This document shows, one piece after another, positions 12,670 through 24,318 of a stretch of DNA of 64,000 bases. Each line of letters opens with the position of its first letter. Position 1 is the stretch's first letter. The DNA is from Acarospora socialis (taxonomy: Eukaryota; Ascomycota; Lecanoromycetes; Acarosporales; Acarosporaceae). The notes beneath the pieces are model-generated. The model saw nothing but the letters and a program-made list of their open reading frames with translations, was not told the DNA's origin and made no database searches. Both the position numbers and the translations under genes were made by a program. Where the stretch lies: NCBI GenBank assembly GCA_025617375.2, contig JAMYGW020000004.1, forward strand, positions 1,984,001 through 2,048,000. The letters run 5' to 3'.

Positions 12670-13860
12670 TGAAAAGTGATGCAAGATCTTAAAAACTAAA
12701 TTTCATGATCTGTTTAGTCATGTCTTATTTATGCTTGAATTCTTATGCTATATCATTAATGACATATATCAATACAAAAACTCAATCAACTATATTCAAA
12801 ACATTATTCTTCACAGTAAAAACATCAATATCACTGCAGATAATCAATCTCAAGTTCTTTTAGTTTATGAGCATATGAACAGCAAATTATGTCTGCATCT
12901 ATCTTCATCAAATGATAAGTTGACAATTGAGAGTCTTATTGAGATCATAAATGCTCAAAAGAATATCTGATTCAACATTTATTTCAGAGATCAACATGTT
13001 TTAACATTGTTGAATAAATCATCACAGCAATATCAATAGCAATAGTCTCAGACATTCAGTAGAAATTGTTCATTTCAATTCTTCAATGTCAGATTTAATG
13101 AACTCAATCAATTTAGATCTTTCTATTATGATCAAGTTCCATATAACAATCAGTTTTCTTATGTTTCTTATGAAAATCAGTTTTCTAATAACTATGAACA
13201 ATGAAATAACTGTCAACAGAATTAGAACTGCAGCAATGCTGTCAAAAAATCATGTTAATATTCACTGTCACTACTGATGTCTTATCAGTCATTGCAAATA
13301 ACTTTTAAAAACAAAAAAATTGTTGTTTGAGCTGTATCAGAATACAAATCAATCTCATTACAATTTAAATGCTTCAAAATGATCTTATCAACCAAATTAT
13401 CTGTATCAGTCATATCAATCTTACTGTTCTTCATATCAGTATGATTGATTACAGATCTATCATGAAGATGATCAGCTTAATGAATAAAAGAAGTATCAAG
13501 CATACAAGAATGCATACTACAAAAATAACTCAACAGTTAATGAGAACATCATTGAGAGAGAGAAGAAAAAGAATGTTGAGTCAGATGTGACTGATAAAAA
13601 TGAGAACTCTGTTGATGTGAAACATGTTGTTAAATTATTTAAACTCAAATGTCAAGTCTGCTGTCAGTCTTTTCAGTTCAATAATCAGTTACATAAGCAT
13701 TTTTGTGCTGAGTGTAATCACAGTAAATTCATCATGAAACTGAATCTAAAGATGATGTGAATGCTGTTGATCTTAATATTTATCTACAACAAAATTATCA
13801 CTGTGAACAGTTCAGACAACTATATGTTGTTCATTACTCTTGTTAAATTCACTGTCATGA
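12670..13860 (+). mobile_element. Old retroelement debris with a C2H2-like motif
   Basis: Broken + strand readings run through this segment. Near 13640-13720 one contains a paired-Cys/His arrangement (CQVCC, then LHKHFC and CNH). I associate such a motif with the stretch ahead of the reverse transcriptase in some fungal gypsy-like elements, but only from memory. If the 7.5-13.86 kb interval is turned back, this debris falls on the same strand as the integrase remnant at 1-470, so both could be parts of one older element split by LINE copy 1. Family assignment is tentative. Confidence 0.4.
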
Positions 13861-14109
13861 ATTATTTATTTATTTATTATTTATTTATTCTTCATTCTAT
13901 GCATGCAGCTATAAAAGCTATGGCAGTTAATAGACATATAGTGAAAGATGTAGACACAAAACAAAACTCAAAATCTTGTACATGTGAATAATCAATCTGA
14001 ATGCTTTTTGATCACTTCTGTTCAGTCAATCTGATGCTGATTGTCAATCAATATCTTTTTTCTTTTCTAAATCTCATCTTCACCCTCAACTTCTCCTAAT
14101 AACCATTTT

Positions 14110-17100
14110 CTAGTAGCTACTTTGGTTTTTTTTCAAAAACAGCAAAGTAGCTTTGATTCCTTCCTTGGTAGTAAACAGCACCTTTGCTGTATATGGCAAA
14201 TTGATGTTTCTGAGCTGATTTTTCAGCTCAGTTTGCTCCTTTTTGTTATATTGACAGGCTGTCAACAAATGCTCTGGAGTTTGATCTTTGTTGCATGCAC
14301 CATTGCATTTCTTGCTGTTATAGTCTGGTAATCTATGCAGATGTGCTTTGAAATAGTCATGATCTAGTTTCATTTGTGTGAAAGTAGCAAATGAAAGTCT
14401 GTCTGCACTTTTCAGATCTTCTTTGATGTGAAAACTAGGTGTTTGATCAAACTGAGCATAGTATCTTCCTTGAGTTGTCTTTTTTCAGTGGGTGGTTCAG
14501 TTTTCCAGTGCTTTGGCCTTGATTTTGTGTTTGATATAGCTAATAGATGTAAATCTATCAATATCTGATGAAATTAACTGCTTTGCACCTGATTTTGCAG
14601 CTTTATCTGCTATTTCATTGTCTTTAATGTTCTCATGTTCAGGGACCCAATGAATATGAGGTGTAACTTCATAATCTATGAGTTTTTGAAGAGTTTCTTG
14701 ACATTTAATAGCTAGATGCTGTCCAGATCCTTGATTTGTGGTTTGAATTCTTTGTATAGCTGCTTGATTGTCTGAAAAGATCCATATGTCTTTGATTCTT
14801 TGATATTTCATGATTTCTTTGAGACTTAACTTCAAAGACTGTGAAATTCCAAACAATTCAGCATCATAGACTTTCATGGTGGTTTCTAGATTTCAAGATT
14901 GTTGATGTATAATATCTTTATACATGTAGCAAAGACCTGCACCTAGATTTTCATCTAGTTTTGACCCATCTGTGTATAGAATAGCATTTCTTGCTCTAGT
15001 TTCTTTAGAAACAAGTGTTTCTAATTTCTTTAGATGTTTCAAAGTAGCTAGTTTCTTGTCAGATTTGCTGATTTGAATGTCTATGTTTGGTGAAACACTC
15101 CAAGGTGCACAGCATAACTCATTTTGAGTTGAAACCTTCAAATTTAGTGTTTCTGATAGATATTTGCAAATGCTATATAGCACTTTAATCAACTGAGTTG
15201 GGTGTTTCTTCTTAATGAGAGAGTTTGAATGTTGATTCCAGTCAAGATAATGATCTTCATCAATATCACATCCAGTTTCAAGTCCTGGTGGGTAGGTGTA
15301 TGGAGTTCTTTGTCTAATTGGATGATTTTCTGACAAAGTAGCTATTCTTAAAGCATATAGCTCTGTTTTTTGATCAAGTCTAAATCTGAGTGATAATATA
15401 GCTGATTCTAGCTCCATAGCAGCTGATGGTGAAGACCTAAATGCACCTAGAATTTTTCTAGTTGCTGAATTTTGAAGTTTTTGAAACAGCTTTTCAAAAT
15501 TCTTTTGTTGTTTCCACCATACTGGGCTTTCATAGTCACTTATAGATGTGATGCAGGCTGTGTACAGCTGTTTTCCAGCTGATGTTGATAAACCCCATTC
15601 AGAATTCATCAGTCTATGCAGTAAATGCAATGTTCTAGTTGCAGAAGCTATTTTCTTTTGCACATGTATCTTAAAAGACATTTTAGTGTCAAACCAAACA
15701 CCTAGCCAGCATACAACTTTAGAAGGATGTATAACAGTGTTATTTGGTAGTTTTACTGTTGATATAGCTTGATTTCCTTTCTGAAAATGAATGAGTTCTG
15801 ACTTGCTGTCATCAAATATAACTGCATTTTCTTCAGCCCATTGAAATGCAGTTTTTGTGACTGATTCTAATGTTTTGCTGTTGTCTGCAGCTGTTTTTTC
15901 TTCCACAATAATAGCCACATCATCAATATAGCTTGGTAGCTTTAGTTGAGTGTGTTTATTGTTGATTTTTGTGAATAGAAATCGCATATAGATCAAAAAT
16001 AGCATTGGTGATATAGGTGATCCTTGTGGAATTCCAGAATTGACACTTTGTGGGTGATTTTTTTCACCATCAAAAGCTAGAGCAATTGTTCTATTTGTAA
16101 GAAAGCATTGCACCCATTTTAGTACAGTTTGTGGTAAATGTAGTCTTTTCATGACTTTTAGCAGTTGATTTAAAGACACATAGTTAAATGCACCCTTAAC
16201 ATCCAGGAATAAAGCTGTCAAGACTTTGTTGTTGTTGATTGCTTGTTGAATGTCATGTGTTAAACACATAGCTGCATCCACAGCTGATCTTTGCTTTCTA
16301 CCACCCATTTGCTCATGATATAGCAAGTCTGTGGTTTCAGCCCAATAGGAAAGTCTTGTTGTCATTATCTTTTCAGATATTTTGCTCAAGCAATTTAGTA
16401 AAGTGATTGGTCTATATGCTTTGAGTATTGAGTAGTCTGCTTTGTCTTCTTTTCTCAGAATTGCACCAGTTTCTTGACGCCAGCATACTGGATGATAGCC
16501 TTGATTTATTAAAACTGAATAAACAGTGTGAAATAACTCAGATATAGCTTGATATGCATGTTGAATTATCAAAAAGGACAATTCATCTGGCCCAGGTGCT
16601 TTCTTTGTTGATGAAGTCATAATAGCTTGTTTTATTTCCTTAGAAATGACTGAAAACCATGGTTTTGTGAGACTATTATCACATTCTAGCTTAACTGAAC
16701 TTGTTTGAGGTGGTTTTGAAAACATAGCTTCAAGAAACAAGTCACATTTGTCTTTAAATGTGAGTCCCACTTTGTTTTCATGCTTTATAGGAGGTGTTTT
16801 CTCTATTTTTCGTGGTTTAGTGTAATGATATGCTGTAAAAACATCTTTTCCAGCTGCACCTTGCAGAAAAGTAGTCCATGAGATATGTTTGGCTTTCTGA
16901 ATTGCATGAAAGTATCTATTTCTTGCATTTCTGAATTGATTTCAGTTTTCTTGTGATTTGTGATGTTTTCAGTATCTTCTAAAACCACTCATTTCAGTTC
17001 TAAGTACTGATAATGATTCAGACCACCATACTTTAGCTTTTGAGCAGAGTTTTCTCTTTGGTATATGCAGATCTGCTGCATTTGCTATCAAATTTCTAAG

Positions 17101-17985
17101 AGAAATAGCTATTTCTTCTAGATTTTGGTTTGATGGTGTTTGCATTAAGCTTTGAATTTGAGTACCAGCTTGTGTTGAGTTTATTTGCAGTGTTTCTGCA
17201 AATTTAACCCAGTCTGCTTTGCCTATGTTGTATGATGCACTCAGTGGACTTTCAACTCATTCAGACTCATTTGCAGTTAATTCAAACTGAATAACTTCAT
17301 GATCTGATCCAGACTCCATATCTTGCTTTACTTGCCAGTTTCTTGTGAAATTGCAAAGTAAAGATGTTGCAAATGTTAAATCAATCACTGAAGTTGAATT
17401 TTCTGAGTAATGAGTGTAGATATTGATGTCTGGTGTGTTTAACAGTTCACAGTTGTGAATTTCTAGTCAGTTTATCAAAGAAGTAGCTCTTATAGAGTTT
17501 TCTATTGATGAATTCCACCATGCATGATGTGCATTAAAATCCCCACAGATAATAGCTCTTTGTGGTAGTTGAATTGCTGTTAAACATCTGTCTATGGTCC
17601 ATTGATCATTGTTGATTTGCTGTGACTTTTCATTGTATATATTAAGTAACAGTATACTAGAAATTCCATTTGCTGAAATACTGAGTATTTGCAAATCTGA
17701 GTCTTTTGACAAGTCAGGTCTTGGTATACACACTAAATCTTGTTTAGTTTTAGACACAAATGCCATAGTTCTAGGTCTAATATCTAGATTAGATGTGGGT
17801 ATCAAACTAGTAAAAGATGGATGTGAAATAGTGGTTTTGTTGTCTCTTGCAACCCATGGTTCTTGAAGAAGAACTATGTCTGCAGTTTTTGTAGCTGAAT
17901 TCAGACATGAGTACATGACATTCATAGATCTTGCACAGTTGTGTTGTAGAATGGTGATTTGTGATGAATTTGTTGTGTTATTCAT
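14110..17985 (-). pseudogene. LINE copy 2 ORF2 (endonuclease, reverse transcriptase, RNase H)
   Basis: This is the 1291-codon counterpart of 3380-7255 with the same domains: endonuclease near 17.5-17.9 kb, reverse transcriptase with AYRPITLLN, IPQGSP and YIDD at about 15.9-16.6 kb, RNase H at 14.5-15.0 kb and the terminal CX3CX7HX4C near 14.3 kb. Only the six TGA codons shared with copy 1 interrupt it. No frameshift was seen. It is inactive as read with the standard code. Confidence 0.92.
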
Positions 17986-19571
17986 GACATTTTCATAGAT
18001 AGTGGATCTGCTGTTGAAGAAATAGACTGTAGTGCTTTGAAAACACTGCATTCTGCACTATTTGCTTGATGTTTCTCACCACAATTGCTGCATTTATAGA
18101 CTATATGTGCGCAAGTGGTTCCTTTTGACTGTGTGGGACAAAGAAAACAGTCATGTTCTCTAGTATTGTGGTTTCCTGCACAGAATTGACAAGTGTTTTT
18201 GTTTTTGCATACAGTTTGCAAATGTCCAAATTTCTGACACTTTCTGCATTGATCTGTTGGCTTGCATGTGTTGTAAACTGCAGTTCTGACTGATGTTCCA
18301 GCTATTATCAGTCTGTTTCTGAGTAGTTTCTGAATTTCTTGTTCTGATTTGACAGTCAAAACAATAGAACCATGCAGTTTTTCTTGTCTGGCTTCTTCTG
18401 AGGTAAGCCAGTGTGATAGAACAGCTAGTTTAATGTCTTTATTGAAGGTTTCTACTTCATCTTTGACTAGTTGCATGCCTTCTTTGCCGTTGAAAATAGC
18501 TGTGGGAATTCCATGTGCTACTATTTTGTACCACTTTTCATCCTTTTTGATTTCTATGAATTCAGATGATGAATTTCAGATTTGTTGATGTTTTAGCAAG
18601 TCTTCTGCTGTGTCTTCACTGGTTGTGAGCACTATACTAGCTTTGGATTGTGAAATAGCAACTGTGGAAACCAGCAAATTGTCTATTTTTGCTGTTTTAA
18701 GTGCGTTGTTGATTTTGTTGCGCATGTCTATGGCATTGATAGTAGTTGTGGGTGTTTTTGACTTCATAACTAGACGTCTTTCTCTGAAAGTAGTGAGTTT
18801 ATTCACTACTTTTGGCTTTGGTGCTTTTTTTTGAACAGTTGTCCATGAGTTTTGAGCATTTTGGTCTTTGCTGCTTGCAATTGATGCATATGTAGCTGGT
18901 TTGGCTGTTTTTGTTGATGTTGGTTGTCCAAAGCTGGTTTTGTTTGTCTGTACAAAGTTGATAGGGTTTGTTTTGTTTGTCTGAAAGACAAATGCTGATT
19001 TCTCTGTGGTTTCTGACTTTGTTTTAGACATTGTGTGAAGAATTTTGTCTAGTTTGATGTTGACTTCATCTTTGAAGCTGTCTAGTTGTTGTTGAACATC
19101 TAGTTTCTGATGAAATGCTTCATCTGACTGTTTGAGTGAGTCTAGATTTGCATTTTGTCTTGCTTGATCCAGTGTCTTGATGCTAGTTTCTAGTTCTTGT
19201 TGAACTATGGAGTTTGTGAATTGCTGAATAGCTTGCTTGAGGTAGTTTCTAGCTTGTTGAAGTAGTTTGTCACCATTTTGACTTTTTGGGTGTAGGTTTG
19301 TGCAGTTTGCATGATGAGTTTCATGCTGATTTGATTCTTCATCAGAAGAAATAGCTTCTAGTACTGGACTGGCAATGACTCTTCTCTTTTTAGACTTTAG
19401 AATAGTCTTTTGAGAAGGTTTCATGGTGATTTGTGATCCCAACAGGTCTGGTGAACTTATAAAGAGTTGTGGAAGTGCTGTTTTTGGTGATTTTTGTTGT
19501 TTTTTAGGTGTTTTTGGGTTTTCTAGGTTGAAATCTTGCATGAAGTTGCTGGAATCCAGTGCAAAAGTCAT
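17982..19571 (-). pseudogene. LINE copy 2 ORF1 (gag-like, zinc-knuckle protein)
   Basis: This is the counterpart of 1794-3383 at the same length of 1590 nt. It reads 331 codons to a TGA at about 18576-18578, where copy 1 has TGG, then stays open to the zinc-knuckle C terminus (CRKCQKFGHLQTVC). Substitutions against copy 1 include several CC-to-TC changes (for example Pro to Ser near the C-terminal end). It overlaps the ORF2 start by ATGA. Confidence 0.88.
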
Positions 19572-20895
19572 GATATGAGGTGTTTTTGGGGTCCATCCTG
19601 TCCAAATCCAAAATCCTATCCAAATCCAGGTCCAGAAGGTCTATGTCTAGCAGTAATTATCTAGTTTTTGAAGGTAAAAACTAGATTTTCCTGAGGTTCT
19701 AGATTATAGAAGCTTTGGATCCTTATTTCATCTAGAATAGGCTGTACCCAATTGTCTAATCCAGATGTTGCTTAATATCCCAATTCACCTAGAGTAGATA
19801 AACTCTACAATAGGCTTTTACCAGCTCTACTATAAGCAAGACTATACTATAAGTCACTCAATCACTAGATCTTGGGGCAGATGCGTCTAGGGCAAGATTT
19901 CCACATGGAGTCTCATATTTATATCCCAACTACTCAGACAACATTGTTTGCCAGTCTGAGCTTTTACCAGCAGGTAGGGCTAGAAAATAGCTACCTGCTT
20001 ATACTCTTCACTAGGTCTTTGTGAGATGCTTCTAGTGTAGGGTATGTCTCCACTGGTAGGTTCTTTCTGCACACAAAACGCTAATCAATTGACAGAAGAA
20101 ATGCTCAAATTCCAGCTAAATCCGTCAAGAAATGGCTATTTTGCGGCTAGTTTTTGCGGAAACTGCGTGCAGTTGCTGGAATTGAGCGATTTGGTGTAAT
20201 TCAGCCTGTAACGCTTAGAAATTTGACCTGAAACGCTGGTTTTTGAGCGAAAATAGCTGAAAAGTAGTCGATTTTGTTGATAAACTAGCTTGTTTTGATG
20301 GTAGAGCTATGTAGGTATGTTGTATGATGCGTGAATTGATGTGGCTTGGTGTGTATAGGCTGGAATTGCTGCGTAGTTGGCGTAAAAGTGGTGTTTTTGG
20401 TGTTTTCTTGGTTGTTTTGGTGTTTTTGGTGTTTTGGTGTGAGTGAGGCTTAGTTGAGGTGTCTGGTGATGCTTGGTGCGCAGAAATTCTGCCAAGCAAG
20501 CTAGGAAAATTAAGCAAAAATTTGCGAACTTCAAAAACTAGATACTAAGGGGTACAACTAAACAGTCCAACAACTTTGTGAGCAATAAAGATATCAAAAA
20601 GCAGTAATAGTATGAATTTTAGAAGAGATCAAGGTGAAGAAAACTGTTGATTCAGAATTTTTGAAGACGCATTGGTTGTGGCGATGTTGATGTCCGAAAT
20701 GTTGTTTTGGTTTTTTGGGAGGAGGTATGCGAAAAATTTTGGGAGAATGGTAATTGAGGTCCCTCACCACCAGTATTGATGATGAAGATAAGCTGTTTTG
20801 AGGGTTTATGAAAGTGAATGAGATGAAGAATTTGCTCTATTCAGAATTTTGATAGCTGGTTTGGTTGTGGTTCTGTGGTTTTCTACTCTCTCTTT

Positions 20896-20906
20896 GTGAA
20901 TAGATT
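20896..20906 (-). repeat. 11-bp target-site duplication, half B
   Basis: On the - strand this reads AATCTATTCAC and lies one base upstream of the 5' end of LINE copy 2. It is the partner of 7497-7507. Confidence 0.8.
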
Positions 20907-20979
20907 AATCAAGTACACAATGTTCATTTCATTCAAAGAAATCACAACAGCATCAGTATTGACATACATCATACTGCAA

Positions 20980-21800
20980 GAATTGATTAGCAATTACAGA
21001 CTATCAAAAGAATTTATCATCAACAGAGACAAGCTGTTTACAAGCAAGTTTTGAGAAATGCTCACAGCAGAACTCAAAATAAAGTATAAGATGTCAACAG
21101 CATATTATTTACAGACAGATGAGCAGAGCAAATGAATGAATCAGACAGTAAAAATGTACTTGAGACACTATGTCAGCAAAAGTCAAGACAACTGAATATG
21201 ACTGTTGCTGATGACACAGTTTGCATACAATAACACAAGAAATGAAATCACAAGAGAAATGTCTTTCTATGTGAACTATGACTACAACTCAAAGATATGA
21301 CAAGATTTCAAAGAACATGAATCACAGAGTCAAAAAGCAATTCTAGATATTGCTCAGATGAAGAAACTGTATCAAAATCTAATGAAATGAATCAAACAGC
21401 AGACAGAATGAATGACAGAGACAAGACTATTTGAGAAAGAAGAAAAGATATATCTAAAAATGAACAATATAAGAACTAAAGAAAGAAGCAAGAAGCTGAA
21501 AAACAAGAGTATTGAATCATTCAGAATCATATGAAACATCAAGAAATTAAGTTATGAGTTAGATTTACTCAAGAAAATGAGAATACATTCAGTATTTCAT
21601 GCATTCATGCTACAGCACTGCAATCAGTTCATATTACTTCAAATCAATGAAACACATGTTGAACTCAACAAAGAATACAAAGTCAAGAACATTCTAAAAA
21701 AGAGAATGATTAATGAGAAAGTTCACTATCTCATCAAGTGAAAAGATTACAATATTTCAGAGAATATCTGAAAATTCAGAGAGAATCTCAAGAACTGTGT
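20980..21800 (+). pseudogene. Ty3/gypsy fossil: integrase region, possible chromodomain end
   Basis: The reading shows the later half of an integrase core (a YxxQTDxQ-type stretch near 21100 and a FAYN-type stretch near 21225) and a C-terminal tail whose last part (about 21.7 kb) resembles a chromodomain. It is a multiply broken fossil with approximate limits. Confidence 0.7.
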
Positions 21801-22230
21801 GAGAACACTTCAACATTTTTAGAAAAAAAGTCAATATTAGTTCAGAAGAATGATGACATGAAGTTAACAAGTTGCAACATTGTTTGAGAATCTTCATTCT
21901 CAGTCTCATCATTATCACTATCAAGTTCAGCAACAAGACAGTCAGTCTTCTGTGAAGCACAGTGATTCATTTGATTCAGTGTTTTCTGAAGACATATGAC
22001 TTTTGAGAAAAGTGCAGCAAGCTCAGTGTGCTTGACTGTCAATTTGCTGTTTGCTTTACTTATTTTCTTATGAAGCAAAAGATGAGTTCTATTGAGAGAC
22101 TTTCACAATACATTGACACATGAATGATCACAACAAGTACACTTATTGCATTTCAGTCAAGATTTCATTACAAAACAGTTGATGCTGCAACAAGCACAAT
22201 AGTCACAAGAAAATAAGATGAGCACATCAT
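21757..22230 (-). pseudogene. Antisense accessory reading frame between integrase and 3' LTR
   Basis: On the - strand, opposite to the element, there is a coherent reading with a Cys-rich start (CNKCTCC, near 22.15 kb), then a Lys/Leu/Ala heptad-like region likely to form a coiled coil and an acidic end (LDSDNDETENED). Extra antisense ORFs in this position are known from some plant gypsy elements, and short Cys-rich plus coiled-coil frames are common in fungal repeats, but I cannot name a function. It is broken, like the rest of the element. Confidence 0.45.
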
Positions 22231-22360
22231 CAATCTGAATTTTCTTTGCAATTCTTAGATGATTTGAGTTTTTAGAAAGCATCATTGCTGACAACAAACA
22301 ATGTGAATATTCTCACTTATATAAATTCTAGAGAACTAGCATCTGAGAAGAAAAGAATAA

Positions 22361-22712
22361 TGTTATGATTAAGTTGAGATGAGCTTAAAGCAGACTGATA
22401 TGTACACAGAAAGAGTGTACATCTGGGAAAATGTTAGACAGCAGTCATGTGACATCTTGACATGCTTGATGATGAGCTTGGTGAGCAAGCTTGATGAGTT
22501 GCATGAACAAGTCATCTCAATGAGCTCAATGACAAGGTCAGTGAGCAGACTTAGTATATAGTCACAGTCATTTCTCTTATGAAAAGAATCATGTTCAACT
22601 TAAGTAATCATCTAAAAGTTAAAGACCAGAACTGTTTCAGACCAGTCATTATATCAATAAGCACAAACTCTTAGCTCTACATACTCAAGAAATCTCAGAT
22701 TAAAATGTTACA
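22361..22712 (+). repeat. Ty3/gypsy 3' LTR (352 bp)
   Basis: This is the partner of 11519-11870, with the same length, the same TG...CA ends and no apparent indels. It is followed by AGATG, the near match of the AAATG next to the 5' LTR. Confidence 0.85.
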
Positions 22713-23768
22713 AGATGAGTCTGATGAATTCAGTGAGTCAGTTTGATGTGTCATTAAAACTCTAACTATGATCTATTCAATTAACTGATCTAGTTGTTTC
22801 TGAGTCATAGTAATGAAATTATTATTCAGTAAATTGTTCAACATGTTAAACTCAATGTCAAAAAACTGATTTAATGATACTTCAGAAGATAGACTAAAGT
22901 CATAAATTATCTTTTTAATGAAACTAAATGAACATCATTCTTCAGACTGATATAAAGAAAATGAGATTGAGATAGAGATCTGTGAAATATTAAATTTGTG
23001 ACATTCATTAAATTGAGTGATCTGTCAATAATTCTTAATAAGTGTTCAAAGTCTCTTCACTGTACAGTTGTAGTCAGACTGATTAAGAACAGTATTGAGT
23101 ACTGATAGTGAACTAGATTTAGCTGATTAATGAGTAATGATGTTGATAAGATTTTAATTCAATGAATATAGCTTATCTAAATAGATAAAGTCTTGTCTGA
23201 TTAGTTCAACAAGTTGTTAGATGAATACAATAACATTATGAAGTGAATTCAGAGTAAGATAGATAGACATTAACAGCTCAATGAATTGAGAATGTCAATA
23301 AGAACTAAGTAGATTTGACAAAATAAATGAGTCAAGAAGATAAATAAGAAATAAGACAAGATAAAGTAACAAAACTGTCAACTGATCTACTGATCTAGAA
23401 TAATGAGATGAATATGAACAAGAAACAAACAAATAAAATAAAGACAACAATGTGATCATAACTCAATCTGAAGAATCTGATAGATTCATGACAATTAATG
23501 ATGTTGAGAATCTAGATGTGACAAATGATGAATCAATAATTGTTGTCATCATGATGAAGCTGTTGATGCTATCAAATTGCTATGCTCATAGACATGAGTG
23601 TGAAAGTGAAAGAAGAATGATATTTTCTAAGCTATGAAATCAGCTAGATATAGATGAGAAGTAAGCTTATAAGTAAGATGAATCACATGTTGTCAGCAAT
23701 CTAGTCAGCAACATCATGAGTGACTTTGTCAGCAACTTCATCAACAATCTTTAGTTACTAGTCATAAC
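22713..23768 (+). other. AT-rich decayed sequence, probably retroelement debris
   Basis: No intact gene is present. Broken + strand readings from about 23.15 to 23.65 kb are Lys/Asn/Gln-rich and look like a worn gag-like region, but no motif supports a family. CC, GG and CG are nearly absent. Confidence 0.35.
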
Positions 23769-24000
23769 AGCATCAAATCTCAAATTTTCTTAACTATTAA
23801 TCACTGAGACCCACAATCAGATTGACTGTTCAGAAGTGATCAATAAGCAATTAGAATTATCAGAATAAATCTGTAATTCATATATCATACATATGAATTG
23901 TCAGAATAAATCTGCATATTCAATAAATATATTTATCACAAGTCATTATAGTGCATGTTTGCTGATATAGACTATAAAAGAAAGAATAAATAAATAAACA
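23769..24000 (+). mobile_element. SINE copy B, 5'-truncated
   Basis: From ATCAAATCTCAAATTTTC this copy follows SINE copy A (from about 12418) through the shared AGAAGTGATCAATAAGCAAT segment, the repeated TCAGAATAAATCTG motif and an AGAATAAATAAATAAA tail. The tRNA-like head is missing, as after incomplete reverse transcription. No clear target duplication was found. Confidence 0.7.
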
Positions 24001-24318
24001 CAGACTGTTAATAAGCATTGTTAAGTGAGAATCTATAAGTATGAGACTTCTTTGCATATAAAATTCTTTAGAGATTAGTTTTGACATCAATGAAGATATA
24101 TTGTGTTGTTTTATCATCAAATAGTCTGTGCATTGTCATATCTCACACTATCATAAATCTATTCTAGCAATCTATACTTGGTGGTAGGTATTGAGACTTA
24201 CAAATTTGTTGTAAAAGTCTTTAACAGTCTGCTTTATATAATCTTACAAGCAAGAAATAAAACTCTCAAGTAACTGCTGTTTAACATCATAATATGCTAG
24301 ATTTTTTATGAATTGATA
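24001..24318. other. AT-rich spacer at the compartment boundary
   Basis: There is no gene here. It should hold the 3' UTR of DAL3. Base composition switches to the balanced level of the gene-bearing half within a few tens of bases of the DAL3 stop codon. Confidence 0.5.

Larger units (their letters stand above)
13861..20895 (-). mobile_element. Tad1-type LINE, copy 2, full length, inverted relative to copy 1
   Basis: This copy has the same 5' UTR, ORF1, ORF2, 3' UTR and AAAT tail as copy 1, in the opposite orientation and with identical ORF lengths. It carries fewer private stops (six in ORF2, all shared with copy 1, and one private stop in ORF1), so its ORF2 keeps a 625-codon open run (14893-16770). 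Its 5' flank is AATCTATTCAC; the partner of that duplication now sits after the 3' end of copy 1. It lies inside the Ty3/gypsy fossil, between the RNase H and integrase regions, so it inserted after that element. Confidence 0.93.
20907..22712 (+). mobile_element. Ty3/gypsy retrotransposon fossil, 3' part (integrase, 3' LTR)
   Basis: The + strand carries the integrase core and C-terminal part (about 20.98-21.8 kb), a non-coding or antisense-coding spacer, a purine-rich tract just before the LTR (GAGAAGAAAAGAATAA, 22345-22360) and the 3' LTR. It is the missing downstream half of the element at 7508-11870. With the middle interval turned back and LINE copy 2 removed, the element is about 6.2 kb. 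It is broken at many places and is older than the LINEs. Confidence 0.85.
1..24318. other. AT-rich, hypermutated repeat compartment
   Basis: This block is composed of nested transposons and their debris. In the oldest parts (for example 9000-9300) I find essentially no CC, GG or CG dinucleotides, while CA and TG remain common, so C-to-T change has acted mainly at CpC and CpG. The two younger LINEs still keep many CC/GG/CG. Composition changes abruptly beside the stop codon of the DAL3 gene near 24.32 kb. No host gene was found inside. Confidence 0.9.

Noticed and set aside
471-20895. ORFs antisense to the LINE coding regions (for example 2531-2755, 5593-5817, 18349-18588, 15548-15772)
   Set aside because: They occur in both copies only because the sequences are copies; they overlap the sense ORFs and have no motif.
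1-24318. Classical CpA-to-TpA RIP
   Set aside because: CpA and TpG remain abundant, and the LINE copies differ mainly at CpC and CpG.
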